Shown piece after piece: positions 15,404 through 24,812 of a stretch of DNA of 64,000 nucleotides. The stretch is from CALZJC01 sp041574955 (lineage in GTDB: Bacteria; Acidobacteriota; Thermoanaerobaculia; Multivoradales; JAHEKO01), in assembly GCA_041574955.1 (NCBI GenBank), contig JBFGNS010000002.1, positions 14,827 through 78,826 of the forward strand, written 5' to 3'. The notes beneath the pieces were generated by a model, which had not been told where the DNA came from, searched no databases, and was given only the letters and a program-made list of their open reading frames with translations. Both the position numbers and the translations under genes were made by a program. Position 1 is the stretch's first letter. Every line of letters begins with the position of its first letter.

Positions 15404-17188
15404 TCAGAAGCTCCAGAAACGCGGGATGAAGATCACCGACAGCATCCAGAACAGGAGGCTGAGCGGGACGCCGGTTCTCAGGAAGTCGGTGTACTTGTAG
15501 CCGCCCGGGTTGTAGATCATGGTGTTGGTCTGGTACCCCACCGGCGTCGAGAAGCCGGTCGAGGCGGCGAAGGTGATTGCCATCAAGAACGGCCGCGGAT
15601 CGACGCCGATCTGCTCGGCGGTCGAGATGGCGATCGGTGCCAGCAGCACCGCCGCGGCGTTGTTGCTCATGGTGTCGGTCATCACCGAGGTCATCAGGTA
15701 GACCACCGCCAGCACCGCCACCGGGCCCATGTCGCCGACCATCCCCACTGCCCGCCCGGCGATCAGACCGGCGGCACCGCTCTTCTGCATCGCGATGCCG
15801 AGCGGCAGGATGCCGGCGAGCAGGAAGATCACCTGCCAGTTGATGGCGTGATACGCCTCCTCGAGCCGCAGGCAGCGGGTCAGCACCATCGCCAGGCAGC
15901 CGAGCAGCGCGGTCACCAGGATCGGCAGCACGTTGAACGCCGCCAGCGCCACCACAGCCACCAGGATACCGAGCACCAGCGGCGCCTTGTGCTTGAGCGC
16001 CATGCCGGGCACCTCGTCCAGCACGATGAAGTTCTCGTCGGCGCGCAGCGACCGGATCTGCGCCTCGTGGGCCTGGAGCAGCAGCGCATCGCCGAGCTTG
16101 AAGGTGACCGAGTTGAGCTTGTCCTGGATCGGCTCGCCGCGGCGCTGGATCGCCAGCACCAGGGCCTTGTACCGGTTGCGGAAGTCGAGCTCCTTCAAGG
16201 TGTTGCCGATGAGGTCGGAGCCCGGAGCCACCAGCGCCTGCACCAGCCTCAGATCCTCGGTCTGAAGCGTCTCGTCGCGCAGCTTGAAGGCGGCGTTGAG
16301 CTGCAGCTTCATCGAGTCCTGGAGCCGCATCAGCTCGCGAATCCTGCCCCGCACCAGCAGCACGTCGCCGCTGCGCACCGCCTGGCGCAACGGCGCCCAC
16401 ACCGCCTTGGTGACGTGCAGCAGCCGCAGCACCGTGACGTCGTGGTCCTCGCCCAGCCGGCTGTCCAGCACCGACTTGCCGACCAGCGGCGAGTTGTCGC
16501 CCACCCGCAGCTCGGTGATGTACTCGCCCAGCTGGTAGGTGACGGCCAGCTCTTGCGCCTTGCGGTTGGGCAGCAGCCAGCGCCCGAACAGCAGGAAGAA
16601 CAGCACTCCCGCGACGAACAGGATCAGCCCCATGCGGCTGAACTCGAACATCGAGAACGCTCCGTAGCCGGCCTGATCCGAGATCGAGCTCACCAGCAGG
16701 TTGGTCGAGGTGCCCACCAGCGTGCACACGCCGCCGAACTGTGAGGCGTAGGAGAGCGGGATGAGCAGCCGCGAGGCGGCGATCTTCCGCCGGTTGGCGA
16801 CGATCATCACCAGCGGGATGAACACCGCCACCGCCGCCGTGTTGTTGACGAAGGCCGAGATGACGGTGATCGTCCCCATGATCACCACCAGCGCCAGGAA
16901 GTAGTTGCGCCCGAAACGCACCATCAGCCGGCCGACGGCGGCGGTGGCACCGGTCTTCTGCAGCCCGGCGCTCAGGATGAACATCGCCGCCACCGTGACG
17001 GTCGCCGGGTTGCTGAAGCCCGACAGGCCTTCCTGCGGCGTGATCAGCCCGAGCAGCAGCAGCACGCCGAGCACCAGCAGGGCCACGAAGTCGATCGGGT
17101 ACTTCTCGGAGACGAACAGGGCGACGGCGCCGACCAGGATGGTCAGCACCAGCAGCGCCTCGACCGTCACGGCCTGGCCCCACGGCAC
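15404..17188 (-). CDS. SLC13/DASS-family transporter with two TrkA-C domains
   Basis: A 594-residue membrane transporter of the divalent anion:sodium symporter/ArsB superfamily. An N-terminal half of about six helices contains FVNNTAAVAVFIPLV and LVGTSTNLLVSS. A soluble insert at about 215-395 carries two TrkA-C-like domains (LGEYITELRVGDNSPLVGKS and VAPGSDLIGNTLKELDFR). A second membrane half then repeats the signature (TDTMSNNAAAVLLAPIAI and STGFSTPVGYQTNTM). This split architecture is typical of SLC13 permeases with RCK-C inserts, thought to transport sulfate, dicarboxylates or similar anions. The substrate is not inferable. The first codon at 17188 is a GTG without a good ribosome site, and a GTG five codons later is also possible. 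Confidence 0.9.
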   Translation of the reverse strand: MPWGQAVTVEALLVLTILVGAVALFVSEKYPIDFVALLVLGVLLLLGLITPQEGLSGFSNPATVTVAAMFILSAGLQKTGATAAVGRLMVRFGRNYFLALVVIMGTITVISAFVNNTAAVAVFIPLVMIVANRRKIAASRLLIPLSYASQFGGVCTLVGTSTNLLVSSISDQAGYGAFSMFEFSRMGLILFVAGVLFFLLFGRWLLPNRKAQELAVTYQLGEYITELRVGDNSPLVGKSVLDSRLGEDHDVTVLRLLHVTKAVWAPLRQAVRSGDVLLVRGRIRELMRLQDSMKLQLNAAFKLRDETLQTEDLRLVQALVAPGSDLIGNTLKELDFRNRYKALVLAIQRRGEPIQDKLNSVTFKLGDALLLQAHEAQIRSLRADENFIVLDEVPGMALKHKAPLVLGILVAVVALAAFNVLPILVTALLGCLAMVLTRCLRLEEAYHAINWQVIFLLAGILPLGIAMQKSGAAGLIAGRAVGMVGDMGPVAVLAVVYLMTSVMTDTMSNNAAAVLLAPIAISTAEQIGVDPRPFLMAITFAASTGFSTPVGYQTNTMIYNPGGYKYTDFLRTGVPLSLLFWMLSVIFIPRFWSF

Positions 17189-17356
17189 GGGCCGGCCGCG
17201 CGCCTGGTGGCACGGGGTGGGCCTTCAGGGTTCTCGAGCATCGCGGGCTCCCTCGTCGGTGGGGCGGCCATTCTAGCCCGGCGCCGCTCGGCGGCGCGAC
17301 CGCGGCGCCGACCCCGGCCGGCGGGCCGTGGAGCGGCCCCTTCGGCCGGCGCCCGC

Positions 17357-17384
17357 TTGCGGTCAACAAGAAAAGGTCTATACT
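17357..17384 (+). promoter_or_regulatory. Candidate sigma-70 promoter for radical SAM gene
   Basis: TTGCGG (17357-17362), a 16-base spacer and TATACT (17379-17384) lie in the only AT-rich stretch of the 247-base gap. They sit about 50 bases before the ATG at 17436, which has its own AGGAGG ribosome site. The gap otherwise contains no gene. Confidence 0.5.
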
Positions 17385-17435
17385 TCTTGATTACCCGCGC
17401 GACAAGGCGCGTGCCGCCCGACCGAGGAGGAGACC

Positions 17436-19004
17436 ATGGGCAGAGTGGCACTGATCTCGCCGTACAACTACCCTTCGATGCCCGTCCGGCTGCTGCACGG
17501 GGTGCTGAAGGAGGCCGGCCACGAGCCGGTGTCGATCTTCTTCAAGCGTCACCGGCTGGACCGCATGGGCCCGCCGACCGATCGCGAGTACGAGCTGCTG
17601 AGCGAGACGATCGAGCAGATCGACCCCCTGTTCGTCGGCCTGTCGCTGCGCTCGACCTTCGCCTCGGTGGCCAAGCGCGTGGCGAGCCGGCTGCGCGACC
17701 AGGGCCGTATCGTGGTGTGGGGCGGCACCCACGCCACCGTCGCGCCGGAGGACTGCTTCGAGTTTGCCGACGCGGTGTGCTCCGGCGAGGGCGAGGGCGC
17801 GCTGCTGGACATCACCGGGCGGCTGGAAGCCGGCGAGCGCGATCTGCGGGGCATCCCCAACCTGTGGACGCCGCGCAACGGCAACGGCGAGTTTGTCCAG
17901 GAGCCGATGCGGCCGCTGATCGAGGACCTCGACTCGGTGGCGCGACCGTGGTGGCAGGACGAGGGCTGCTGCTACATCGAGAACGACGAGGTCACGCACG
18001 CCCTGCCCGCCGGCTTCATGACCTCCTACGACCTGATGAGCTCGCGCGGCTGTCCCTACCGCTGTGAGTTCTGCTGCCACAGCGTGCTCGCCAAGCAGGT
18101 CTCGGGCCTCGGCAAGTACCTGCGCCGGCGCTCGCCCGAGTCGGTGGTGCAGGAACTCGAGTGGGCCAAGGAGCACTTCCCGACGGTCAACCGCATCCGC
18201 TTCTGGGACGACGTCTTCCCGGCGGTCAACATGAGCTGGCTGGAGGAGTTCTCGCGGCTCTACCGCGAGCGGGTCGGGCTGCCGTTCTGGTGCTACACCT
18301 ACCCCACCACCTCGCGCCCGGAGATCCTCGAGCTGCTCTACGACGCCGGGCTGCGCTACCTCGGGATGGGCATCCAGAGCGGCTCGGAGCGGGTGCGGAC
18401 CGAGGTGTTCAACCGGCCAAGCAAGACCGGCACGATCATCGAGGCCGGGCAGAACTTCAGCCAGTTCGACATCCACCCCGAGTACGACCTGATCTGCGAC
18501 AACCCGTTCGAGAACGAGGCCGACTACCTGGAGACGCTGGAGGTGATGCTGGGCCTGCCGCGGCCGTTCAGCGTCTACCAGCACTCGCTGTCTTACTTCC
18601 CCAACTACCCGCTGACCCGCAAGGCGATCGAGGACGGCCACATCCAGCCCTCCGACGTCGAGCACCACACCGGCAAGGGCTACCTCCAGTGGCACGACGA
18701 GTTCTCGCGCAACCGGCGGCCGGAGCACATCTTCTGGGTGACCATCTTCTATCTCACCCAGTTCGCCGTGGTGCCGCGGCGGTTGATCCGGGCGCTGGCG
18801 CACAGCCGGTTCTTCCGCCGCCGCCCGGTGCTGCTCAACAGCCTGGTCAAGCCGTTCGGGCGCACCGCCGAGAAGCTGCGCTGGGCGCGGCTGTACGTCA
18901 AGGAGCGCGGTGCCCGGGTGACCCTGGGGCGGCTGCTGCGCAAGATGGCCCTCATGGTGCGCTCGGACCACGGTGGTGCGCGCGCCGTGTGGGGCGCGGA
19001 CTGA
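17436..19004 (+). CDS. B12-binding-domain radical SAM enzyme
   Basis: A 522-residue cytoplasmic enzyme. Residues 1-about 145 form a cobalamin-binding-like Rossmann domain (FVGLSLRST, VVWGGTHATVAPEDC, CSGEGEGALLDI). The radical SAM domain follows, with the iron-sulfur motif CxxxCxxC at C206, C210 and C213 in RGCPYRCEFC. Later family motifs are RFWDDVF, GIQSGSERV and YDLICDNPFEN. The C-terminal about 110 residues are basic with a possible amphipathic or membrane-associated stretch (FWVTIFYLTQFAVVPRRL). The family includes methyltransferases and cyclases acting on lipids, tetrapyrroles and natural products; no partner biosynthetic gene is adjacent. Start ATG 17436 has AGGAGG. Confidence 0.9.
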   Translation: MGRVALISPYNYPSMPVRLLHGVLKEAGHEPVSIFFKRHRLDRMGPPTDREYELLSETIEQIDPLFVGLSLRSTFASVAKRVASRLRDQGRIVVWGGTHATVAPEDCFEFADAVCSGEGEGALLDITGRLEAGERDLRGIPNLWTPRNGNGEFVQEPMRPLIEDLDSVARPWWQDEGCCYIENDEVTHALPAGFMTSYDLMSSRGCPYRCEFCCHSVLAKQVSGLGKYLRRRSPESVVQELEWAKEHFPTVNRIRFWDDVFPAVNMSWLEEFSRLYRERVGLPFWCYTYPTTSRPEILELLYDAGLRYLGMGIQSGSERVRTEVFNRPSKTGTIIEAGQNFSQFDIHPEYDLICDNPFENEADYLETLEVMLGLPRPFSVYQHSLSYFPNYPLTRKAIEDGHIQPSDVEHHTGKGYLQWHDEFSRNRRPEHIFWVTIFYLTQFAVVPRRLIRALAHSRFFRRRPVLLNSLVKPFGRTAEKLRWARLYVKERGARVTLGRLLRKMALMVRSDHGGARAVWGAD

Positions 19005-19068
19005 GCGGCACAGCCGCCCGCGACCGGTGGCAGGGGCCGCCCCGCCGGCCGGCACGGGCCGCGCCCGA

Positions 19069-20310
19069 TCAGCCGACCGCGCTCGCCCGCGCCGCGGCCG
19101 GCCGGGCTTCGGTGCCCGGCTCGGCTCTCACCGACAAGCCGGCCGCCACCGAGTAGAACAGCTCGGTCCAGTCGCGATCGCCCCACTCGCCGCGACCCGG
19201 TCCGGTGCGCACGAACACCGTCCGGTGCCGCGGCGAGACGTAGACGAACTGCCCGTAGCGGCCTATCGCGCAGTAGTCGGAGCGGCCGTCGCGGCGGGGC
19301 ACGATCCACCAGCCGCCACGATAGCCCCAGCTGCGACCGTCCCAGCGGTCGAGCTCCGCCGGCTCGTCCAGCTCGGTGGTGCGCTCGATCCAGGCCTCCG
19401 GCAGCAGGCGGCGGCCGGCCGCCATCCCGCCGTCCAGGTAGAGCTGCCCGAAGCGGGCCAGATCGCGGGCGCGGGCGTGAAAGCCGCTCTCCATGCGCTC
19501 GAAGCCGCGGTCGTCGACCGTCCAGCCGGCGGCTGCCTCGGCGCCCAGCGGCCGCCACAGCTCGCGCTCGAGATAGCCGGCTACGTCGAGGCCGGTCGCC
19601 CGGCGCAGGACGAGGCCGAGCAGCGGCGGGTTGAAGTTGTTGTACTGGAAGCCGCCGGGCGGCGAGGCGACCACCGTCCGTTCGAGCAGCACCGATTCGA
19701 GGTCTGGGTGGTAGTAGATCAGCGGGTTGTCGGCGGTGAAGAACGGAAACTCCACCTCTGACGAGTAGCGGATGCCCGAGACCATGTCGAGCAGCTGGGC
19801 GACGGTGATGCGGTCGAAACGCTGGTCGCGGCGGGCGAGCTCGGGCAGGTAGCGTGTGACCGGCGCGCTGGCCTCCACCAGGCCGTCCCGTACCGCCACC
19901 CCCACCAGGGCGGAGGTCACCGATTTCGAGATCGAGAAGCTGTTCTGGAGGCTGGAGCGGTCGTAACCGCGCAGATAGCGTTCCGCCACCAGCCGGCCGC
20001 GATGGACGACCAGCAGGGCGGTGGTCTCGGTCTCGTCGAGCCAGCGATCGAAGCTCTCGATGTCCGGATGCTCCTCGAACAGCGCCGGCAGGCCGGGATC
20101 GAGAGCTTCGCTCAGCCGACTGGGCGCCTCGGGGGCCGCGACCAGCCGGGCCGGGAACCGGTGGATGTCCTCGAAGTCGGCGTCCCGGTAGGCCATCACC
20201 CGGTAGACGTAGGGCAGCGGATAGCGCAGGTGGAGCGCAAGCAGGGCGAGCGCCAGGGCGGCCAGCCCGGCGGCGGCTACGAGGCGGAATCTGGAGCGGC
20301 TTGCCGGCAT
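19069..20310 (-). CDS. Membrane-anchored serine hydrolase (beta-lactamase family)
   Basis: A 413-residue protein with an N-terminal membrane segment or uncleaved signal (about residues 10-28), placing the enzyme in the periplasm. It has the class C beta-lactamase/penicillin-binding-protein fold motifs: SxxK at S126-K129 (SFSISKSV), YxN in GFQYNNFNP, and a third-motif-like RYGQ near residue 365. This group includes D-aminopeptidases, esterases and 6-aminohexanoate-dimer hydrolase-like enzymes; YAHYD-type or carbapenemase motifs are absent. The ATG at 20310 is the first that keeps the hydrophobic anchor. The substrate is unknown. Confidence 0.85.
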   Translation of the reverse strand: MPASRSRFRLVAAAGLAALALALLALHLRYPLPYVYRVMAYRDADFEDIHRFPARLVAAPEAPSRLSEALDPGLPALFEEHPDIESFDRWLDETETTALLVVHRGRLVAERYLRGYDRSSLQNSFSISKSVTSALVGVAVRDGLVEASAPVTRYLPELARRDQRFDRITVAQLLDMVSGIRYSSEVEFPFFTADNPLIYYHPDLESVLLERTVVASPPGGFQYNNFNPPLLGLVLRRATGLDVAGYLERELWRPLGAEAAAGWTVDDRGFERMESGFHARARDLARFGQLYLDGGMAAGRRLLPEAWIERTTELDEPAELDRWDGRSWGYRGGWWIVPRRDGRSDYCAIGRYGQFVYVSPRHRTVFVRTGPGRGEWGDRDWTELFYSVAAGLSVRAEPGTEARPAAARASAVG

Positions 20311-20497
20311 CGGACCGTACTGTTTCGACCGCCCGGCGGCGCAAACGGTTGCAGGCTCCGGCCGCCGCCACCCCCGCGGCGGGCGCGGCGCCAAGAGCGC
20401 CGCCAACGCCACGTGGTCGGCATCTACGGCAGGGGCCCCCCCGCACCCCGCTCCCGGAGGCCGGTCGTCATAGGGTGGCCCGGCGCGCTCAGCACAC

Positions 20498-21823
20498 CTA
20501 CCGGCGCTGGTTGGCAGCCGGGGCGTCGACCCTCGGCAGCGGGTAGGTGTTGCCGCCGGTCGTCCAGTCGAGCCGGCTGACCCGGCCGTCCTCACCGAGC
20601 ACCACCGTGATCTCGGCGTAGTCCTGGGGCGAGAACAGCGTCCGCTCGCCGGTCGGGATGAGCAGCCATTCGTCCATCAGCACCCGGCCGTCCACAACCC
20701 GCAGCTCGAGGTTCCTGCCCGGCCGCAGCTCGTAGAGTCCCTGGTAGCCGCGCAGCAGCTCCAGAGCCACGTCGGCGGCCACGGCCCGCACCGGCGCCGG
20801 CGTCGGCACCTCCTCCCCGGCCGCGATCCCAGGTACCGCCTGGCGGATGCGGTCGAGCGCTCCCGAGGTGAGGTTACTGGCCAGGCTGACCGTGATGCCG
20901 CTTTCCGCGTCGTGGTCGATGAACGCCCGGTAGCCGTGGGCGGCGCCGTTCCAGCTCACGCCGCCGTTGTCGCGCACCAGCAGCTCCCTCGCCCGCTCTC
21001 CCAGCTTGCCGGCCAGCAGCGCCCGCTCGAGCGCCAGCAGGTCGCGCGGCGTCGAGTAGACCGAGCCGGCGCCCACCAGGTAGGAGATGTCCGCCGGCGG
21101 CGCGTTGCGCAGCCCGCGGGTGTCGAACGAGTAGCTCGCCGCCCGCCGCTCGAGGATCGCGCGCGTGCCGGCGTCGGAGGTGTCGCTCATGCCAGCCGGC
21201 TCCAGCACGTGCTCGGCCAGCAGCTCGGCGTACGGCTTGCCGCCGGCCAGCTCCAGCACACGCGCCAGCACCGAGAAGCCGGCCGAGCTGTAGACGCTGT
21301 CCGAGCCCGGCTCGAACACCAGCTGGCGCCGGGCGGCCAGCTCCACCATGCTGGCGGGCGTCTGCGGCCGCGTCTCGTCGAGCGGCTCGGTCACGCGGTG
21401 CGGCAGGCCCGAGCTGTGGCGCAGCAGGTGGCCGACCGCGATCTCGCTGCCGCGGGGGAAGTCGGGGAAGTACCCGGCCAGCGTGTCATCCAGCGACAGC
21501 CGCTCCGCCTCGAGCAGGCGGGCCAGGATGACGATCGTCATCGGCTTGTTGATCGAGCCGACACAGTACCGGGTGCGGGGTGTGTTGGGCACCGCGTGCT
21601 CGCGGTTGGCCAGACCGAACGATTTCTCGTAGACGACCTCGCCCCGGCGCGCGACCAGCAGCGTCCCCGACAGGTGCCCGATGTCGAGATACGGCTCCAG
21701 GTAGCGGTCGATGCGCTCTGCCAGAGGCGCCTCCACCGGGGCCTGCGCGGCATGCACCGCGCCGGCCATGACGGCCACGACGACGAGACAGGCGAAACGG
21801 CTGGCGGAGCTCTTGGGCTGCAT
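20498..21823 (-). CDS. Secreted serine hydrolase (beta-lactamase family), second
   Basis: A 441-residue protein with a signal peptide (residues 1-about 26, AVHAAQ). SxxK is S90-K93 (CVGSINKPMT) and the second motif is YSS (VYSSAGFSVLARVLE) in place of YxN, as in many esterase-like members. HGYRAF near the C-terminal part of the domain supplies the third motif region. A C-terminal about 100-residue beta-rich extension (YQGLYELRPGRNLELRV) is a DUF3471-like domain often found behind such hydrolases. GGGGGTG lies just before the ATG. It is distinct from the upstream hydrolase rather than a close copy. The 187-base gap between them contains no gene. Confidence 0.85.
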   Translation of the reverse strand: MQPKSSASRFACLVVVAVMAGAVHAAQAPVEAPLAERIDRYLEPYLDIGHLSGTLLVARRGEVVYEKSFGLANREHAVPNTPRTRYCVGSINKPMTIVILARLLEAERLSLDDTLAGYFPDFPRGSEIAVGHLLRHSSGLPHRVTEPLDETRPQTPASMVELAARRQLVFEPGSDSVYSSAGFSVLARVLELAGGKPYAELLAEHVLEPAGMSDTSDAGTRAILERRAASYSFDTRGLRNAPPADISYLVGAGSVYSTPRDLLALERALLAGKLGERARELLVRDNGGVSWNGAAHGYRAFIDHDAESGITVSLASNLTSGALDRIRQAVPGIAAGEEVPTPAPVRAVAADVALELLRGYQGLYELRPGRNLELRVVDGRVLMDEWLLIPTGERTLFSPQDYAEITVVLGEDGRVSRLDWTTGGNTYPLPRVDAPAANQRR

Positions 21824-21914
21824 CGACACCCCCTGAAACGGTATCCGGCTGGAGGTTAACCCATCCGCCGTACCCGTTCGCGCCGCGGTCGCCGGCGCGG
21901 TAAGGTCGCCGCCG

Positions 21915-23654
21915 ATGACGCTAACCGAGCCGACACGGCCAACGGCCCGGCCGCGGGCGTGGCTGGCGGGCGGCTGCGCGCTCGCTCTGCTCGCAGCCTG
22001 CGCCGGCGAGCCGCCGCGGGGCACGCTGCTGCGCGAGGTCACGATCGTGGATCTGGCCGCCGCGCCGCGCACCGGCCAGTCGATCCGTATCGAGGACGGC
22101 CGGATCGCGGCGATCGGGCCGGTGGCCGAGATGGACCAGCCCGCCGGCGAGGTGATCGAGGGCGGCGGCCGGTTTGTCCTGCCCGGGCTGATCGACGCCC
22201 ACGTGCACGTCGATCACCCCGACGAGCTCGAGCTCTACCCGGCCTACGGCGTGACCTCGGTGCTGGTGCTGCGGGGGGTGCCGCACCATCTGCGCTGGCG
22301 CGACGAGATCCGCGCCGGCGAGCGGTTCGGCCCGGGCCTCTACCTCACCGGCGACTACCTGGACGGCTACCCCGCGTGGATGGAGCCGATGGTGGCCCTC
22401 GACGGGGTCGAGCCGGCCCGCGCTGCCGTCCGGCGCCAGGTCGAGGCCGGCTACGACTTCATCAAGGTCTTCACCAGCCTGACCGCCGAGCAGCTCAGCG
22501 TCGTCACCGACGAGGCCCGCGCTCTCGGGGTGTGCGTCGTCGGGCACGGCGGCAAGAACTACCCGCTCGACCACCTGATCGCTGCCGGCCAGGCCAACCT
22601 GGCGCACGGCCAGGACCTCATCCGGTGGTACCTCGAAGGCCACGACGACGAGGCCGGCATCGAGCGGGTGGTCGCCCAGCTCGCCGCCTCGGACCTCACC
22701 GTCACGCCCAACTTCGCTTTCACCGACGCCCTGCTGCGCCAGGGCCGGGATCTCGACGCGGTGCTGGCGACCGCCGAGGCGCGCCGGCTCCACCCCGCCA
22801 TCCTGCAGCCGTTCCGGCGCGCCAACAACCGCTACGTCCGGAACGCCGAGGAGTGGGTGCCGAGCGTCGCCGAGCGCTTCGAGATTGAGCAGCGGATCAC
22901 CCGCCAGCTGCACGAGGCCGGGGTGACGCTGCTGGCCGGTACCGACGCCTCGACCGCCGCGGTCTTCCCCGGCGACTCCCTGCTCACCGAGGTCGAGCTG
23001 TTGGTGGCAGCCGGGCTGACGCCGGCCGCCGCCCTGCGGGCGGCGACGGTCGACGCCGGGCGGTTCTTCGAGCACTGCCTGGGGCCGGAGGCGCGGGTGG
23101 GCCGACTCGAGCCGGGCTACGAGGCCGACCTGCTCGTTCTCGACCGCGATCCGCTCGACGACGTCGCCGCCCTGCGCCACCCCGCCGCGGTGATGCTCGA
23201 CGGCCGCTGGCTGCCGCGCTCCGAGCTCGACGCCAGGCTGGCCGAGCTCGAGCGCGACTACGTCGGGCTCGGCGAACAGGTGATCGCACTCGAGCAGGCT
23301 CTTTTCTCGGGCGAGGTGGCGGCGGCGCGCGCGATCTTCGACCGGGTGCGCGGCGAGCGCCCGGGCGAGCTCCTGTTCAGCCAGTACACGCCGTTCTTCG
23401 TCGGCTACGGCTTCCTCTACGGCGAGGACGGCTTCAACACCGACCCCGGACGGCTGGCGGCGGCGCTCGCGCTCTACGAGATGTACGCCGAAACCTACCC
23501 CGACTACCACAGCGCGCATTACATGCTGGCGCTCGCCCGGCGCGCCAACGGCGACCTCGCCGGCGCCCGCTCGAGCCTCGAGCGAGCGCTCGAGATCCAC
23601 CCCGAGTACGTCAAGGCCCACCAGCAGCTGAGCGAGCTGGCGGAAAGCGGCTAG
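21915..23654 (+). CDS. Amidohydrolase lipoprotein with C-terminal TPR region
   Basis: A 579-residue protein. The N-terminus is basic-hydrophobic with lipobox LLAAC (Cys about 29), so it is predicted to be membrane-anchored and extracytoplasmic. The metal-dependent hydrolase barrel shows DAHVHVD as the first metal pair, a Lys in DFIKVFTS as possible carbamylated bridge, His in VVGHGG and LAHGQ, and Asp in AGTDAS. This is the imidazolonepropionase/prolidase-like amidohydrolase layout. The GYEADLLVLDRDPL block closes the small beta domain. After about residue 440 come roughly 140 residues with TPR character (ALALYEMYAETYPDYHSAHYMLALARRANGDL). A TAAGGT element 7 bases before the ATG and no ribosome site suggest leaderless translation. 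Confidence 0.85.
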   Translation: MTLTEPTRPTARPRAWLAGGCALALLAACAGEPPRGTLLREVTIVDLAAAPRTGQSIRIEDGRIAAIGPVAEMDQPAGEVIEGGGRFVLPGLIDAHVHVDHPDELELYPAYGVTSVLVLRGVPHHLRWRDEIRAGERFGPGLYLTGDYLDGYPAWMEPMVALDGVEPARAAVRRQVEAGYDFIKVFTSLTAEQLSVVTDEARALGVCVVGHGGKNYPLDHLIAAGQANLAHGQDLIRWYLEGHDDEAGIERVVAQLAASDLTVTPNFAFTDALLRQGRDLDAVLATAEARRLHPAILQPFRRANNRYVRNAEEWVPSVAERFEIEQRITRQLHEAGVTLLAGTDASTAAVFPGDSLLTEVELLVAAGLTPAAALRAATVDAGRFFEHCLGPEARVGRLEPGYEADLLVLDRDPLDDVAALRHPAAVMLDGRWLPRSELDARLAELERDYVGLGEQVIALEQALFSGEVAAARAIFDRVRGERPGELLFSQYTPFFVGYGFLYGEDGFNTDPGRLAAALALYEMYAETYPDYHSAHYMLALARRANGDLAGARSSLERALEIHPEYVKAHQQLSELAESG

Positions 23655-23711
23655 CCGGGCACGCCCGCCGGCACCGCCACGCCACCGCCTTCCGCCGCCA
23701 GGCCCCGGCGC

Positions 23712-24671
23712 TCAGACGCCCGGTCGGGCGCCGAGGTGCGCGCGGTAGAGGGCCGAGCTCAGGTACTTCATGCCCGAGTCGCACATCAGGGTCACGACCG
23801 TTGCACGGGGGGCAAGGCGCTCGGCGAGCCGCAGCGCGGCGACGACGTTGGCGCCGGTCGAGGTGCCGGCGAACAGCCCTTCCTCGCGCGCCAGGCGCAC
23901 GGCCATGGCGACGGCCTGGTCGGTCGAGACCCGCTCGATCCCATCCGCCAGGCCTTCCCGCCACAGCGGCACCACGAAGCCGGCGCCGACCCCGTCGATC
24001 TTGTGCGCCCCGCTCGGGCCCCCCGACAGGACGGCCGACTCGGCCGGCTCGACCGCCACCAGCCGCACGCCGTCGTTCCTGCGCCGCAGCGCCTCACCGG
24101 TACCGCGTAGCGAGCCGCTGGTGCCGACGCTCTGGACGAAGCCGTCGATCCGGCCCTCGGTCTGTCGCCAGATCTCGTCCGCCAGCCGCTCGTAGGCGCC
24201 CAGCTGATCGACGTTGTTCAGCTGATCGGTCCAGTAGCTGGCGGGCTCGTCGGCCAGCGCGCTGGCCGCCTCGATCATCGCTCGCGTCAGCTCGCGAGTC
24301 ATCCGCCCGCCGTCGCTGGGCACGATCTCGAGCCGCGCCCCGAGCAGCTCCATGTGATCGAGCTTCTCGCGCGAGAAGGCGTCGGAGGTGACGATGCGCA
24401 GCGGGTAGCCCTTGACCGCGCACACCAGCGCCAGAGACACGCCGGTGCTGCCGCCGGTGTACTCGACGACCGAGCCACCGGGACGCAGCCGCCCGTCGGC
24501 CTCGGCCGCCTCCACCATCGCCAGCGCCATGCGGTCCTTCATGCTGCCGGTCGGGTTGGCGGATTCGAGCTTGAGCAGCAGCCGCGCTCCGCTGGACGGC
24601 ACGATCCTGCGCAGCGCCACCAGCGGCGTGTCGCCGATGGCGTCGAGGATGTCGCTGTGTAGCGCTGTCAC
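23712..24671 (-). CDS. PLP-dependent cysteine synthase family protein
   Basis: A 319-residue fold-type II PLP enzyme. The Schiff-base Lys is K45 in NPTGSMKDR, the cofactor phosphate loop is SVGTSGSLRGTGEALR, and the asparagine/serine loop EYTGGSTGVSLA fits O-acetylserine sulfhydrylase / cystathionine beta-synthase catalytic domains. SGGPSGAHKIDGVGAGF and the final CDSGMKYLS are also diagnostic. The length matches CysK/CysM. The loop has TGGSTG rather than the more common TSGNTG, so the exact substrate is uncertain. It starts at GTG 24671 and is divergent from an ArsR gene across 141 bases. Confidence 0.88.
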   Translation of the reverse strand: MTALHSDILDAIGDTPLVALRRIVPSSGARLLLKLESANPTGSMKDRMALAMVEAAEADGRLRPGGSVVEYTGGSTGVSLALVCAVKGYPLRIVTSDAFSREKLDHMELLGARLEIVPSDGGRMTRELTRAMIEAASALADEPASYWTDQLNNVDQLGAYERLADEIWRQTEGRIDGFVQSVGTSGSLRGTGEALRRRNDGVRLVAVEPAESAVLSGGPSGAHKIDGVGAGFVVPLWREGLADGIERVSTDQAVAMAVRLAREEGLFAGTSTGANVVAALRLAERLAPRATVVTLMCDSGMKYLSSALYRAHLGARPGV

Positions 24672-24774
24672 GGGGCGAAGCGCCCTCCGGCACCGCGGTC
24701 TGGGAGCGTCGGATGATGCTACCCGAACCGGTGGCGCCGAAAAGGAGGCGCCAGGTGCTCCCTCGAGCCGGGTC

Positions 24775-24803
24775 TTGACAAACATTTAGTCGTTTAGCTA
24801 ATC
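24775..24803 (+). promoter_or_regulatory. Promoter with TTTAG-type ArsR operator
   Basis: A perfect -35 TTGACA at 24775-24780 is followed by a -10-like GCTAAT at 24797-24802 (16-base spacer). The spacer and -10 hold TTTAG at 24785-24789 and 24793-24797, and the palindrome TTAGCTAA at 24794-24801. The ATG of the ArsR gene is at 24813, so the transcript would have a leader of only a few bases. Operator overlap with the core promoter implies autorepression. Confidence 0.55.
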
Positions 24804-24812
24804 TTCGAACTC

